A DNA stretch of 63,742 bases from Gemmatimonadales bacterium UBA7889 (GTDB lineage Bacteria > Gemmatimonadota > Gemmatimonadetes > Longimicrobiales > Gaopeijiaceae), in contig DLRL01000035.1 of NCBI GenBank assembly GCA_002501085.1, forward strand, positions 1-63,742, given 5' to 3'. Under the pieces are notes generated by a model that did not search any database, was not told the DNA's origin, and was given only the letters and a program-made list of their open reading frames with translations. Shown piece by piece: positions 45,401 to 53,524 of this stretch. Within the stretch, counting starts at the first letter, position 1; each line of letters opens with the position of its first letter. A program made the position numbers and the translations under genes.

Positions 45401-45831
45401 AGCTTGCGGCAGGCCAGGAGTCCATCGCATCCGATTTGGGTGATCTTGCGGAGCAACCTGGTTCCGATGATGAGACGCTAGGTGACTTAGAGCAGATGGC
45501 ACAAGAGGCAGAAGCACTTGCTCAAGCGATGGTTGAGGGTCGACTAACTCCGGAAACAGTCCGTCGTCAGGAGCGGCTCTTCCACCGCCTATTAGATGCC
45601 GGACGTTCTTTGGAAAGGGAAGAATTCTCAGAGGAACGAGAATCTGAGGAGCCAGGTGCATTCGAGCGCGGAGAAATCATGCCGCTGACCCCGGATCAAC
45701 TTGGGGCACTGCGTTATCAACTCCCAGACTCGGACCAACTCCAGCGTTTGAGTCCTGCTGTGCGCCAGCTTGTGATCCAGTATTTCGAACGACTGAACCG
45801 AGGAGGTGTTGAACCAGGAGGTAGGAGGTGA
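42469..45831 (+). CDS. DUF4175-like large membrane coiled-coil protein
   Basis: The largest protein here, 1120 residues. It has two N-terminal membrane helices (about 22-45 and 58-78), a third near 165-180, then a beta-rich extracytoplasmic part with Ig-like stretches (about 200-500), then a very long Glu/Gln/Ala-rich coiled coil (about 500-1040) with Met-Gln-rich blocks, and a short C-terminal domain (MPLTPDQLGALRYQLPDSDQ region). This is the DUF4175 layout of Gemmatimonadota and relatives; function is unknown. GTG start overlapping the DUF4159 stop. The TPR gene overlaps its end (GTGA), so the four-gene cluster is probably one transcript. Confidence 0.8.
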   Translation: MSPSARLGEKVLGVRSHLGKMAAGAIGIWFTVGVSLVFVTAWILAESNLWSQGSRVPALLDMLVLIGFAGSWLGYYLIMRYVLADEPLAVVMERAAGLSSGVLRGSIELGRELPGGVSRLLANEAASRVLGTLGTFSSGGLTGGLGKQIQFWTRRGLNTLMALTLLLVILGVANPSRSSRALGSLSSPLKTMRDPVLARIVVTPGSIEVLRGSDVQVTVQAPGRQSVTLGWQAAGDIPRSELLDLLEDRATYVFQGVGATIDYQVHAEDGGESEPYRITPIDPLFISELMVSVTYPLHTGLAPDEYRGDPPPLRLPVGSSLIFEGQASRTLSEADLRDSLGVIVAELTVDSEGFGGIWRPRSSGLFDWSISDSQGNSPEIQPESIHLTLVPDSAPQINIPLPGQDTILSLNLQQPLIIEASDDYGLDRIELVAYRVNAFGERNEPVAQGIDLGGTRAALARPLLDLTTWGLLPGDTVRYFARAVDNSPAEQISTTREYVLFMPIASELQRAAEEQLEATAERLEELAAEAARQAEENRNLAREAAAQREIEESSATDEQGRPDFEERQDLQRALEDQGQLTDQVDSLQAELAELERIMEEAGQSDPELARDLKELQELLQQLNDSDLQERMDELAQSLEEDDLQRANESLDQLSQQQEDFRERLEESLERFRRAAVEQDFRATTREAEELARQERALADAMREEDDPDLRPRQQAELKDRAEDLDSRMERLEERLLELDEREASVGVNQAQQSMQQAQAEMGEAQEKATQGQNQEAGEEADQAAAAMEQASKELQAALDDMAQQQSEAMQGALEQTADDALSLARRQSELGEEMRGASQEQVANMRGEEASLLQGVENMASSLQEEGDGAFSGNPALAAQMGQAMESIENTIQAMGGRRGSMPSPYAQAEQTVGELNRLALMAIASAEQMGQAQQQSGENAAEQLEQLAQEQGEVMNQTGQLMPMELGQQAMAQQMQELAAGQESIASDLGDLAEQPGSDDETLGDLEQMAQEAEALAQAMVEGRLTPETVRRQERLFHRLLDAGRSLEREEFSEERESEEPGAFERGEIMPLTPDQLGALRYQLPDSDQLQRLSPAVRQLVIQYFERLNRGGVEPGGRR

Positions 45832-47591
45832 AGAACCAACGATTCATTCGAGGTATTTTGGTATGGATCATTTTAGCACTTTCGTTCCCGCTTGCTGTTA
45901 AAGCTCAGGGTCGGCGGGGCAGTGAAGAGAGTCGCTTACTCAGGGATGCGGCGGCTCTTGAATCACGTGGTGACTATGAGCGCGCAGAAATGGTACTCCG
46001 GCGGCTCTTAGATATCGATCCTAGCTCTACGGGTGGCCTTTTCGCTCTGGAGAGGGTGTTCCGGGCACAAGGCAAGCCCGAGAAGATTTTGCCGGTAGTG
46101 GATGTATTTATTGATACCAATTCTTCGGCTTCGGGCGTCCGCTATGTAAAGCTCCGCGCCCTGGCGGACCTTGATTCGCTTGAAGCGCTCGAGGTAGAGG
46201 CAACTCTCTGGTTCAAATCCGATCCGGGAAGTGAAGAGCCATATCGCGAGGTAGCCCGAGTATATGAGGATGTATTCGGTGTGGATCGTGCTATTGAAAC
46301 ACTCAGGGTTGGGCGTGAGGCTACAGGTAGGAATGATGCCCTCGCCTTGGAAATGGGAGACCTGCTTTCAGCGACTGGGGCGGTGGACTCAGCAGTAGAA
46401 GAATGGGCGACCGCCGTTGGGGAAGATGGGAGTCAAGCGGCCGGTATCGTTAGGCGGATCAAGGAACTGGAAGACGGAAGGGAAAGCGCCGGTCGCCAAC
46501 TGGTAAATCACCTTGCCACCTCAGGTGTTGTAGCACGTCAGCGCGCCGGAGCTCGTATTGCGCTAGACCTTGGCTTAGAGGATGCGGCTCTCGATCTCTC
46601 CCGCAGGGTAGCGAGTGATCTCGAGGGCCGGACCCAAGAGATTTTTCTCTCTGAAGTAGCACGGAGAGCTCGAGAGGGAGGTCTTTCTCTAGTAGCGTCC
46701 TGGGCATACGAACAACTGGGGCGGAGTGCTTCGACACCTTCAGAACGTCGTCAATTTGACCAACGCATTATCGATGTGGCGCTTGCTGTCGGTGATACCA
46801 CGGCGGCGCTCGAAGCTCAACGAAGGGTAGCTAATTCATTTTCACTTGAATCTATAGACCGCCGCAGAGCGACGGCCCAGGTGATCCGGCTAGAGAGTGC
46901 TCGTGCCGATCCATCTCGGCTAACGCAACTCCTCCAAATGTTCCGTGCTGAGTTTCCGAATGCGCCGGAGCTGGACGATCTTGCCGCGACCGTTGCCAAA
47001 GGCCTGCAGGTAAGAGGTGACTTAGTGGGTGCGGCAGCAGTTGTGGATGGTATTGAAGGTCCTCAGAGCGGACTCGAGAGGGCATACCTTATGCTCGATA
47101 TGGGTGAAATTGCAGAAGGACGGGGTGCATTATTGAATGTGGTCGAAGGTCTTCAGCCGACGGCAGCTACGGATGTGATCCAGTTCGTAGGTCTTCTGGG
47201 CCGACTCTCCGAAGAGGCAGCTGACGTTCTTGCACGAGCGGGAGTCCTCGCTCATCGAGGCATAGTAAACGAAGCCGTGAATGTTTTAGTTGATGGAATT
47301 GATGAACTGGACGCCGAGGAGCACCCACCATTGCTCGCTGAGGCGGCCCGGATAGCGGATCGTGGCAAAGCTTTTGAACAAGGTGCTTCTATACGAGCCA
47401 GATTGATCTCCGAATATCTAGAAGCACCGGAACTAGGCGATGCTGCTTTGGCATTGGCGCGCTATCGAGCGCGCACACCCGATGGGATTGAACAGGCAAT
47501 TGCCATACTAGAAGAATTAATCACAACCCGGCCCAATGCAGCTGTGGTTCCGGATGCACGGGTAGAATTGGAAAAACTCAAGGGTGGGTGA
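45828..47591 (+). CDS. exported TPR-repeat protein
   Basis: The 587 residues start with a signal peptide (FIRGILVWIILALSFPLAVKAQ) and then consist of alpha-helical pairs with tetratricopeptide-like spacing, for example DAAALESRGDYERAEMVLRR and GGLFALERVFRAQGKPEKIL. Such proteins act as periplasmic scaffolds or cell-wall or secretion adaptors; no partner can be named. The GTG at 45828 has AGGAGG six bases upstream. It lies between the DUF4175 gene and the GAT-like gene. Confidence 0.8.
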   Translation: MKNQRFIRGILVWIILALSFPLAVKAQGRRGSEESRLLRDAAALESRGDYERAEMVLRRLLDIDPSSTGGLFALERVFRAQGKPEKILPVVDVFIDTNSSASGVRYVKLRALADLDSLEALEVEATLWFKSDPGSEEPYREVARVYEDVFGVDRAIETLRVGREATGRNDALALEMGDLLSATGAVDSAVEEWATAVGEDGSQAAGIVRRIKELEDGRESAGRQLVNHLATSGVVARQRAGARIALDLGLEDAALDLSRRVASDLEGRTQEIFLSEVARRAREGGLSLVASWAYEQLGRSASTPSERRQFDQRIIDVALAVGDTTAALEAQRRVANSFSLESIDRRRATAQVIRLESARADPSRLTQLLQMFRAEFPNAPELDDLAATVAKGLQVRGDLVGAAAVVDGIEGPQSGLERAYLMLDMGEIAEGRGALLNVVEGLQPTAATDVIQFVGLLGRLSEEAADVLARAGVLAHRGIVNEAVNVLVDGIDELDAEEHPPLLAEAARIADRGKAFEQGASIRARLISEYLEAPELGDAALALARYRARTPDGIEQAIAILEELITTRPNAAVVPDARVELEKLKGG

Positions 47592-47592
47592 A

Positions 47593-48921
47593 ATGAGGGG
47601 AGGATATCTGGGCTTTTTTCGGAAAATAGGTTGTGACAGAAATGCACGGTCGATGTTAATCCGTTCGTTTAGCACGCTACTTCTGGTCATGACCTTACTC
47701 GGCGGTCTCGGTATCAGATCTGTGCAAGCACAATCCCTGTTGGTTCCGATGGATCGGCAACAACAGAATCATCTTCGTGCGTACGGGTTGGCCTATTGGA
47801 CGCTAGAACAAGAGGAGAAAGCAGAATGGCTCCTGAATTATAGGGGTGGCTCCTTTTTACTACCTGACCTCCCTTCGGTCCGGCGTGAAGCCGCATACCG
47901 AGGTGTATCGATTACCGGAGTAGATGCTCCTGCTGAAGCCCGAATTCGTGCGACAATCGAAGGGGCTAACATGGAAGCTGTGCCACTCGAACAAGCACCT
48001 AAAGTGGCGATTTATACGCCGCCCAATTCGACCCCATGGGATGATGCTGTAACCATGGTGCTGGAGTACGCCGGAATCCCATATGAGACGATTTGGGACT
48101 ATGAAGTCTTAGAAGGCGACCTCAGTGAGTATGAGTGGATCCATCTGCATCATGAGGATTTCACGGGTCAGTACTCGAAGTTTTACCTCACATACGCCGG
48201 TGCCCCTTGGCTTCAGGAAGAGGTGGCCCGGAACCAAGAAGTGGCGAGAGCTGGAGATTTCGCTGATGTACCGGAACTAAAGAAGCATATCGCCCTGGAG
48301 ATCCGCACCTACGTCGAGAATGGCGGGTTCCTGTTTGCGATGTGCTCAGCAACCGAGACGCTGGAATTGGCACTCGCTGCATTGTCGGTTGACATCGCTG
48401 CTGCTTATTCGGATGGCACACCTCCCGATGCTAATGCTACGAGCAAACTAGATTGGGTTGCTTCAATGGCTTTCGAGAATGGCGATGTTCAGATCGCTCC
48501 TTCAATAAATGCGTTTTCGGACATTGATGCGCATCAGGTGAACACACCCTGGCGGAAGGAGTTAGGTGTGTACACTCTTTTTGATTTTTCGGCGAAATTT
48601 GATCCTGTCCCTGCGATGTTGACCCAGAATCATGAGTCCGTCCTCCCAGACTTCTACGGGTTGACCACTTCATTTCGGGAGGATCGTCTAAAGCCGAATA
48701 CTGTTGTACTTGGTCAGGAGGGAGGGTGGGCGAAATATCTACATGGCAACTTTGGTGAAGGAACATGGACATACTTTGGCGGTCATGATCCGGAGGATCC
48801 AGAACATCAGATCGGGGATCCACAGACTGACCTGGCACTCTATCCTAACTCACCAGGCTATCGGCTAATCCTCAACAACGTTCTTTTCCCGGCGGCGAAG
48901 AAGAAGAAGCTCAAGACGTGA
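47593..48921 (+). CDS. exported GAT-like protein (often labelled 'asparagine synthetase B')
   Basis: The 442 residues have a signal peptide (STLLLVMTLLGG...QAQS) and then LLVPMDRQQQNHLRAYGLAYW, WLLNYRGGSF, KVAIYTPPNSTPWDDAVTMVLEYAGIPYETIWD, HLHHEDFTGQYSKFY and NGGFLFAMCSATETLE. I recall very similar Bacteroidetes proteins annotated as asparagine synthetase B, but no ATP-pyrophosphatase loop or Ntn-glutaminase start is present, so that name looks wrong. The GGFLFAMCSA region resembles a glutamine-amidotransferase-like core and echoes the DUF4159 protein encoded upstream. I use the ATG at 47593; an ATG at 47653 just before the hydrophobic core is possible. Function is unknown. Confidence 0.75.
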   Translation: MRGGYLGFFRKIGCDRNARSMLIRSFSTLLLVMTLLGGLGIRSVQAQSLLVPMDRQQQNHLRAYGLAYWTLEQEEKAEWLLNYRGGSFLLPDLPSVRREAAYRGVSITGVDAPAEARIRATIEGANMEAVPLEQAPKVAIYTPPNSTPWDDAVTMVLEYAGIPYETIWDYEVLEGDLSEYEWIHLHHEDFTGQYSKFYLTYAGAPWLQEEVARNQEVARAGDFADVPELKKHIALEIRTYVENGGFLFAMCSATETLELALAALSVDIAAAYSDGTPPDANATSKLDWVASMAFENGDVQIAPSINAFSDIDAHQVNTPWRKELGVYTLFDFSAKFDPVPAMLTQNHESVLPDFYGLTTSFREDRLKPNTVVLGQEGGWAKYLHGNFGEGTWTYFGGHDPEDPEHQIGDPQTDLALYPNSPGYRLILNNVLFPAAKKKKLKT

Positions 48922-48949
48922 CCTTGCTCCACGCCGCAGCAGTGGACTG

Positions 48950-51565
48950 ATGGCGTCTGGCGACAATCTACCGGAAGGGTTTCCGGTACGTTTCTCTGAT
49001 GAGCGAATTAGTGGGAAAAATGAATTCGGGCTAGATGATCCAAGAGACCCGCCAGCAAGTAGTTCGCAGAATCCTCTGACACTCTCATCTGCCTCTCAGG
49101 CTACGATACGGGCCGAAATTGAAAAGGCGGGCGGGCGTGAAGTTTGTTTTTTGGCTGAAGTAGATGATGTCCGGGTAATTCAGGACCCCCGAGCGGTCGC
49201 TCGGGGGAACTTCGGAGCAGTTTTGGTTGCGGCCCGGGATGCAGCGATGGGCGGAGTTATGTTGCACAATCACCCTAGTGGAGATCTTGAGCCGTCAGAT
49301 GCGGATATGCGCATAGCAGGGCAACTCTACGATCAGGGTGTTGGTACGGTGATTGTTGATAATGCTGCCATGCATCTGTATGTGGTGGTCGAGCCACCAG
49401 AGCCAAAGGAACGAGTCGCTCTTAACCCAGACGAACTAAGTGATATTCTCGCACCGGGTGGCTCTTTGTCAGAATTCTACGAAGCATTTGAAGATCGACC
49501 GGGACAGCGAGAAATGCTTGAGGTCGTTACGCATCAATTTAACCAGGGCGGTGTGGCGATCATCGAGGCGGGAACGGGTACAGGAAAATCGTTGGCTTAT
49601 CTACTTCCAGCAGCTTATTGGTCTGAAAATAACAAAGAACGCACGATCATCTCAACGAACACCATTAACCTCCAGGAGCAACTTACCACCAAAGACCTTC
49701 CATTGGTGCGGGCACTTGGTAGTGACGTCGAATGGGCCTTAGTAAAGGGCCGCGGTAACTATGTCTCTATTCGAAGGGCGCTTCTTGCTTCGGATGCGCA
49801 ACGCTCTCTTTTCGACGACGACCGGTCTGACGAGATGGCAGCTCTTCTCTCTTGGTTGAAGACAACCACAGATGGTTCGCTTTCAGACCTCCCATTTGCT
49901 CCAAAACCAGAGACATGGGTGGAGGTTCGAAGTGATCCTGATATCTGCCTGAGAAGTCGCTGCCCTCATTTTCAGGAGTGTCACTATCAGCGGTCACGGA
50001 GACAGGCAGCTTCAGCTGATCTGCTAATAGTGAACCATCACATGCTTTTTACGGACCTCGCCGTCAGACAAGCAACATTGAACTGGACGGCTTCCGCGGT
50101 ACTGCCATCATACAACCGCATTATTCTAGATGAAGCGCATAACATAGAGGATGCGGCGACATCGCATCTCGGTGTTGAGGTGACTAGGCGAGGACTTTAT
50201 AGAGTGCTCTCTCGCTTAGAAAAAAGTGGCAGAGGAGTTCTATCAGCGGTCTACGATCAGATCACAACGGATTCAGAGCAAGGGAGAGAGTTACAAGAGC
50301 GAATCGAGACACGTGTTAGGCCAGCACTTGCCCAGGCCAGATTAGAGGTCGAGCGATTCATAGATACCGTAGAAGAATTTCTTCCTTCGGATAAAAACAC
50401 GGTACGCATTGGTTCTTCAGGGGAGGGTGAGCTTGTAGAGAGAGGCGAGGTGGGCGAGCAGCTGAGCGCTTCACTTAATGCTCTCACTACCCTAGAGCGT
50501 GAGCTTAGTGAGCTAGGGGCTCGTATCGAAATCGATGAGAATATCTCAGATGGCCTTGAGGGGAGGCTTCTTGATCTTCGAGCTATTACACGACGGCTTG
50601 CGGCAGCACGACATGGATTGGGCCTCGTACTCACTCCAGGAGAAAAAGCAAGTCGCTATGTTCGATGGCTGGAGCTTCGGGGACGAGGCAAGAGATCAAA
50701 CCTAGTCATGGCAGCAGCCCCGATCGATCTGGGTGATCTTCTTGTAGAGTCGCTATTTTCACGTGTGGAAACGACGATTTTGACATCAGCGACGCTTGCT
50801 ACAAGGAAGAATTTCAGTTTTCTAAGGAAGCGGATGGGCCTGCATAAGGAACAGCTTGATAGATATGATTTAGATTATGATATAAATGATCGTATCATAT
50901 TGTCACCATTTAACTTCCAAGATCAAACAATACTTGCAGTTCCGACTGACCTTCCGGCGGCAGAGGAAGGATCCGGTGAGTTCTACAAAGCTATCGCAGA
51001 AGTTACAGAACAGGTGGCTACACTGAGCGATGGTGGCCTATTTGTGCTTTTCACTTCATACGCAGCACTTACACAGGTAGGAGAACTACTCAGACTTAGC
51101 GGAACAGACTCTAGGTGGCCGCTTTTTATCCAAGGGGAAAACGACAGGCATCGTCTTCTCCAACGTTTTGTAGAGCACGGCCGCGGCATACTGCTTGGTA
51201 CCGCTTCATTTTGGGAAGGAGTAGATGTTCCGGGTGACCCGCTGCGTGGGCTCATAATTCAAAAGCTGCCTTTTAAAGTTCCGACCGAACCGGTCACGGC
51301 AGCCCGTATGGAGGCGATCGAGGGAGCGGGACAAGACGGATTCCAAGAATATATGTTGCCGCATGCAGCACTTCGCTTGAAACAGGGCTTTGGCAGGTTG
51401 ATTCGTTCGAAATCTGATCGAGGTGCGGTGGTCCTCTTGGACGACAGACTTGTGACCAAGCAATACGGTCATTACCTACGTAATTCGTTGCCTGGACCGA
51501 CTTTGGTTAAGGGTGCCTGGTCTGACATACAACGAAGGCTGAAGGCATTTTACAGCCAGGTGTGA
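48950..51565 (+). CDS. JAMM-domain/DinG-XPD-type helicase fusion
   Basis: The 871 residues join two domains. Residues 45-150 form a RadC/JAB-like domain with a perfect JAMM zinc motif: H106, H108, S116 and D119 in LHNHPSGDLEPSDAD. From about 180 to the end is an XPD/DinG superfamily 2 helicase: Walker A AGTGTGKS (207-214), DEAH (394-397) and the C-terminal RecA domain ending with LRLKQGFGRLIRSKSDRGAVVLLDDR. Three cysteines of the DinG iron-sulfur site are seen (C333, C338, C344), but the fourth, normally in the NYLC motif, is Ser273 (GRGNYVS). It probably acts in DNA repair or R-loop removal; the role of the JAMM part is open. It starts 28 nt after the envelope cluster. Confidence 0.88.
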   Translation: MASGDNLPEGFPVRFSDERISGKNEFGLDDPRDPPASSSQNPLTLSSASQATIRAEIEKAGGREVCFLAEVDDVRVIQDPRAVARGNFGAVLVAARDAAMGGVMLHNHPSGDLEPSDADMRIAGQLYDQGVGTVIVDNAAMHLYVVVEPPEPKERVALNPDELSDILAPGGSLSEFYEAFEDRPGQREMLEVVTHQFNQGGVAIIEAGTGTGKSLAYLLPAAYWSENNKERTIISTNTINLQEQLTTKDLPLVRALGSDVEWALVKGRGNYVSIRRALLASDAQRSLFDDDRSDEMAALLSWLKTTTDGSLSDLPFAPKPETWVEVRSDPDICLRSRCPHFQECHYQRSRRQAASADLLIVNHHMLFTDLAVRQATLNWTASAVLPSYNRIILDEAHNIEDAATSHLGVEVTRRGLYRVLSRLEKSGRGVLSAVYDQITTDSEQGRELQERIETRVRPALAQARLEVERFIDTVEEFLPSDKNTVRIGSSGEGELVERGEVGEQLSASLNALTTLERELSELGARIEIDENISDGLEGRLLDLRAITRRLAAARHGLGLVLTPGEKASRYVRWLELRGRGKRSNLVMAAAPIDLGDLLVESLFSRVETTILTSATLATRKNFSFLRKRMGLHKEQLDRYDLDYDINDRIILSPFNFQDQTILAVPTDLPAAEEGSGEFYKAIAEVTEQVATLSDGGLFVLFTSYAALTQVGELLRLSGTDSRWPLFIQGENDRHRLLQRFVEHGRGILLGTASFWEGVDVPGDPLRGLIIQKLPFKVPTEPVTAARMEAIEGAGQDGFQEYMLPHAALRLKQGFGRLIRSKSDRGAVVLLDDRLVTKQYGHYLRNSLPGPTLVKGAWSDIQRRLKAFYSQV

Positions 51566-51663
51566 GCACACATAGAAGTTTGATGGCTACGCTAGTGAGG
51601 ACGGATGCCCTAAGCGTTTTTCGTATATAGCTTTCAGCAGTTTATTCGAATCTCTAGATCAGG

Positions 51664-52302
51664 ATGAGTGAAATTAAAATGACTGAAACAACTCCTACTA
51701 AGCTTGTGTGTGTAGGTCGCAACTATGCGAAACATGCTGCTGAACTCGGAGGTGTTGTTCCTGACGAGCCTCTGATCTTCTTCAAGCCCCCATCTTCCCT
51801 TATCCGGACCGGTGAGCCAATCGTCATCCCAGATGGTGTTGGCCGGGTCGATTTTGAGGGTGAGATCGCAGTTGTTATAGGGAAGGCTGCTAAGAATGTT
51901 AGAGCCGAGGATGCTTTAGATGTGGTACAGGGCATAGCTCCTCTCAACGATGTGACCGCGAGAGACCTACAGGGAATGGATGATCAATGGGGTCGCGCAA
52001 AGGGTTTCGACACATTCTGCCCAGTAGGAGAGATGGTACATGTAAGCGAAGTCGACCTGAATGAACTCTCAGTTATCACTCGAGTAAACGGTGAGGTGCG
52101 CCAACAGGGACATGTGCAAGACCTTGTCTTCTCAATTCCCACCCTTATCGAATATATCTCGGGAATAATGACGCTAGAGGTCGGAGATCTCATCGCGACT
52201 GGGACTCCAGAGGGAGTGGGTCCACTTTCGGTCGGGGATACTGTAGAAGTGGAAGTGGGTGGTGTTGGTACGGTGTCAAACACGGTGGTTGCGGAAAACT
52301 AA
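51664..52302 (+). CDS. fumarylacetoacetate hydrolase (FAH) family protein
   Basis: The 212 residues match the FAH C-terminal fold used by many C-C bond hydrolases, decarboxylases and isomerases: KLVCVGRNYAKHAAELG, FFKPPSSLIRTGEPIVIP, VDFEGEIAVVIGKAAKNV with the metal-binding Glu pair, NDVTARDLQ, KGFDTFCPVGEM and IATGTPEGVGP. The substrate cannot be inferred; acylpyruvate or oxaloacetate-tautomer activity is known in close bacterial relatives. An internal ATG at 51679 is a possible start with better spacing to an upstream purine run. The aminotransferase GTG follows immediately after the stop. Confidence 0.88.
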   Translation: MSEIKMTETTPTKLVCVGRNYAKHAAELGGVVPDEPLIFFKPPSSLIRTGEPIVIPDGVGRVDFEGEIAVVIGKAAKNVRAEDALDVVQGIAPLNDVTARDLQGMDDQWGRAKGFDTFCPVGEMVHVSEVDLNELSVITRVNGEVRQQGHVQDLVFSIPTLIEYISGIMTLEVGDLIATGTPEGVGPLSVGDTVEVEVGGVGTVSNTVVAEN

Positions 52303-53460
52303 GTGCATACCAATCGACGTTTCTCCGCTCTCCCTGACTTTCCTCTCGCCGATATGGTGAGAGTCCAGCGGAATCTTGAAAGTAGGGGCATTGATGTCAT
52401 CAATCTTGGTGCAGGTGACGCCGATCTTGATCCACCATCGGCGGTGGTCGATAGGATGTGTCAGGCTGTGAGTGAAACAGCTTACTCTCGTTACCCATTT
52501 CAGGCTGGTCTCTCGTCTCTCCGTGAGGCCATAGCAGTGTGGATGAAGGACCGGTTCGGAGTGACAGTGGACCCTTGGAAGGAAGTTCTCCCGCTCATCG
52601 GGTCAAAAGAAGGGATCGCTCATCTTCCTTTCGCATTGCTTAACGATGGGGACGCCGCAGTCATTCCTGACCCAGGCTATCAGGCCTACGTCGGTAGTGT
52701 GACGCTTGCTGGAGGTGAGCCTCTACTGATACCCCTTCGTCCTGAGAACAATTTCTTGATTCCATTAACGGATATATCGGGTGAGATCGCTAACCGAGTC
52801 CGAATCCTATACCTCAACTACCCCAATAACCCAACGACTGCGGTTGCACCTGACAACTATTTTGAGCAGGTGATTGCATACTGTAAGCACCACGGGGTGG
52901 TTCTTGCTCATGACCATGCTTATTCAGAGATAGCTTTCGACGGGTATCGTCCTCGGAGTGTACTTGAGTTTAACGGGGCAAGGGACGTAGCGATTGAATA
53001 TCACTCATTCTCAAAGACTTATAACATGACCGGATGGCGCCTTGGTTGGGCAGTTGGGAATCCTGATCTCATCTCGATCCTCTCGAAGGTCAAATCATTT
53101 CTTGATACCGGACAGTTCTTAGCAGTTCAAGCAGCTGGGGCGGCGGCGCTTTCTTGCTGGAAAGAGTGGGTTCCTGGAAACGTTGCAACATTTCAGAAAC
53201 GACGTGACATAGCAGTGCGGGAGCTTCAGAACGTGGGGTTCGACATATCGCCTCCACGTGCCACCATGTATCTATGGGTCCCTGTTCCCACACGGGAGTC
53301 GTCGGAGGATTTCGCAGCACGTGCTCTTGAAACTGAGGGAGTCGTCGTTCTTCCGGGGAGTGCCCTTGGCAGAGGAGGAGAGGGGTTTTTCCGTATAGCA
53401 TTGACCAGGACTGAGGCTCGTTTGGCGGAAGCAGCCCGAAGACTAGGACGCTTGTTATGA
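52303..53460 (+). CDS. class I/II PLP aminotransferase (LL-DAP aminotransferase-like)
   Basis: The 385 residues show the fold-type I signature: LGAGDADLDPP, SRYPFQAGLSSLREAIA, LNYPNNPTTAVAP, HDHAYSEIAFDGY and the PLP lysine in HSFSKTYNMTGWRLGW. The pattern is closest to the LL-diaminopimelate/alanine/aspartate-type aminotransferases of the DapL and AspB groups. Specificity cannot be settled; a role in lysine or peptidoglycan diaminopimelate supply is possible. The GTG start directly follows the FAH stop. Confidence 0.85.
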   Translation: MHTNRRFSALPDFPLADMVRVQRNLESRGIDVINLGAGDADLDPPSAVVDRMCQAVSETAYSRYPFQAGLSSLREAIAVWMKDRFGVTVDPWKEVLPLIGSKEGIAHLPFALLNDGDAAVIPDPGYQAYVGSVTLAGGEPLLIPLRPENNFLIPLTDISGEIANRVRILYLNYPNNPTTAVAPDNYFEQVIAYCKHHGVVLAHDHAYSEIAFDGYRPRSVLEFNGARDVAIEYHSFSKTYNMTGWRLGWAVGNPDLISILSKVKSFLDTGQFLAVQAAGAAALSCWKEWVPGNVATFQKRRDIAVRELQNVGFDISPPRATMYLWVPVPTRESSEDFAARALETEGVVVLPGSALGRGGEGFFRIALTRTEARLAEAARRLGRLL

Positions 53461-53524
53461 TAGGTGGTCATGGGTTCCAAGGAATGATCTGGAACTGGGT
53501 CGACATCCAGGACTAGTATTATTC

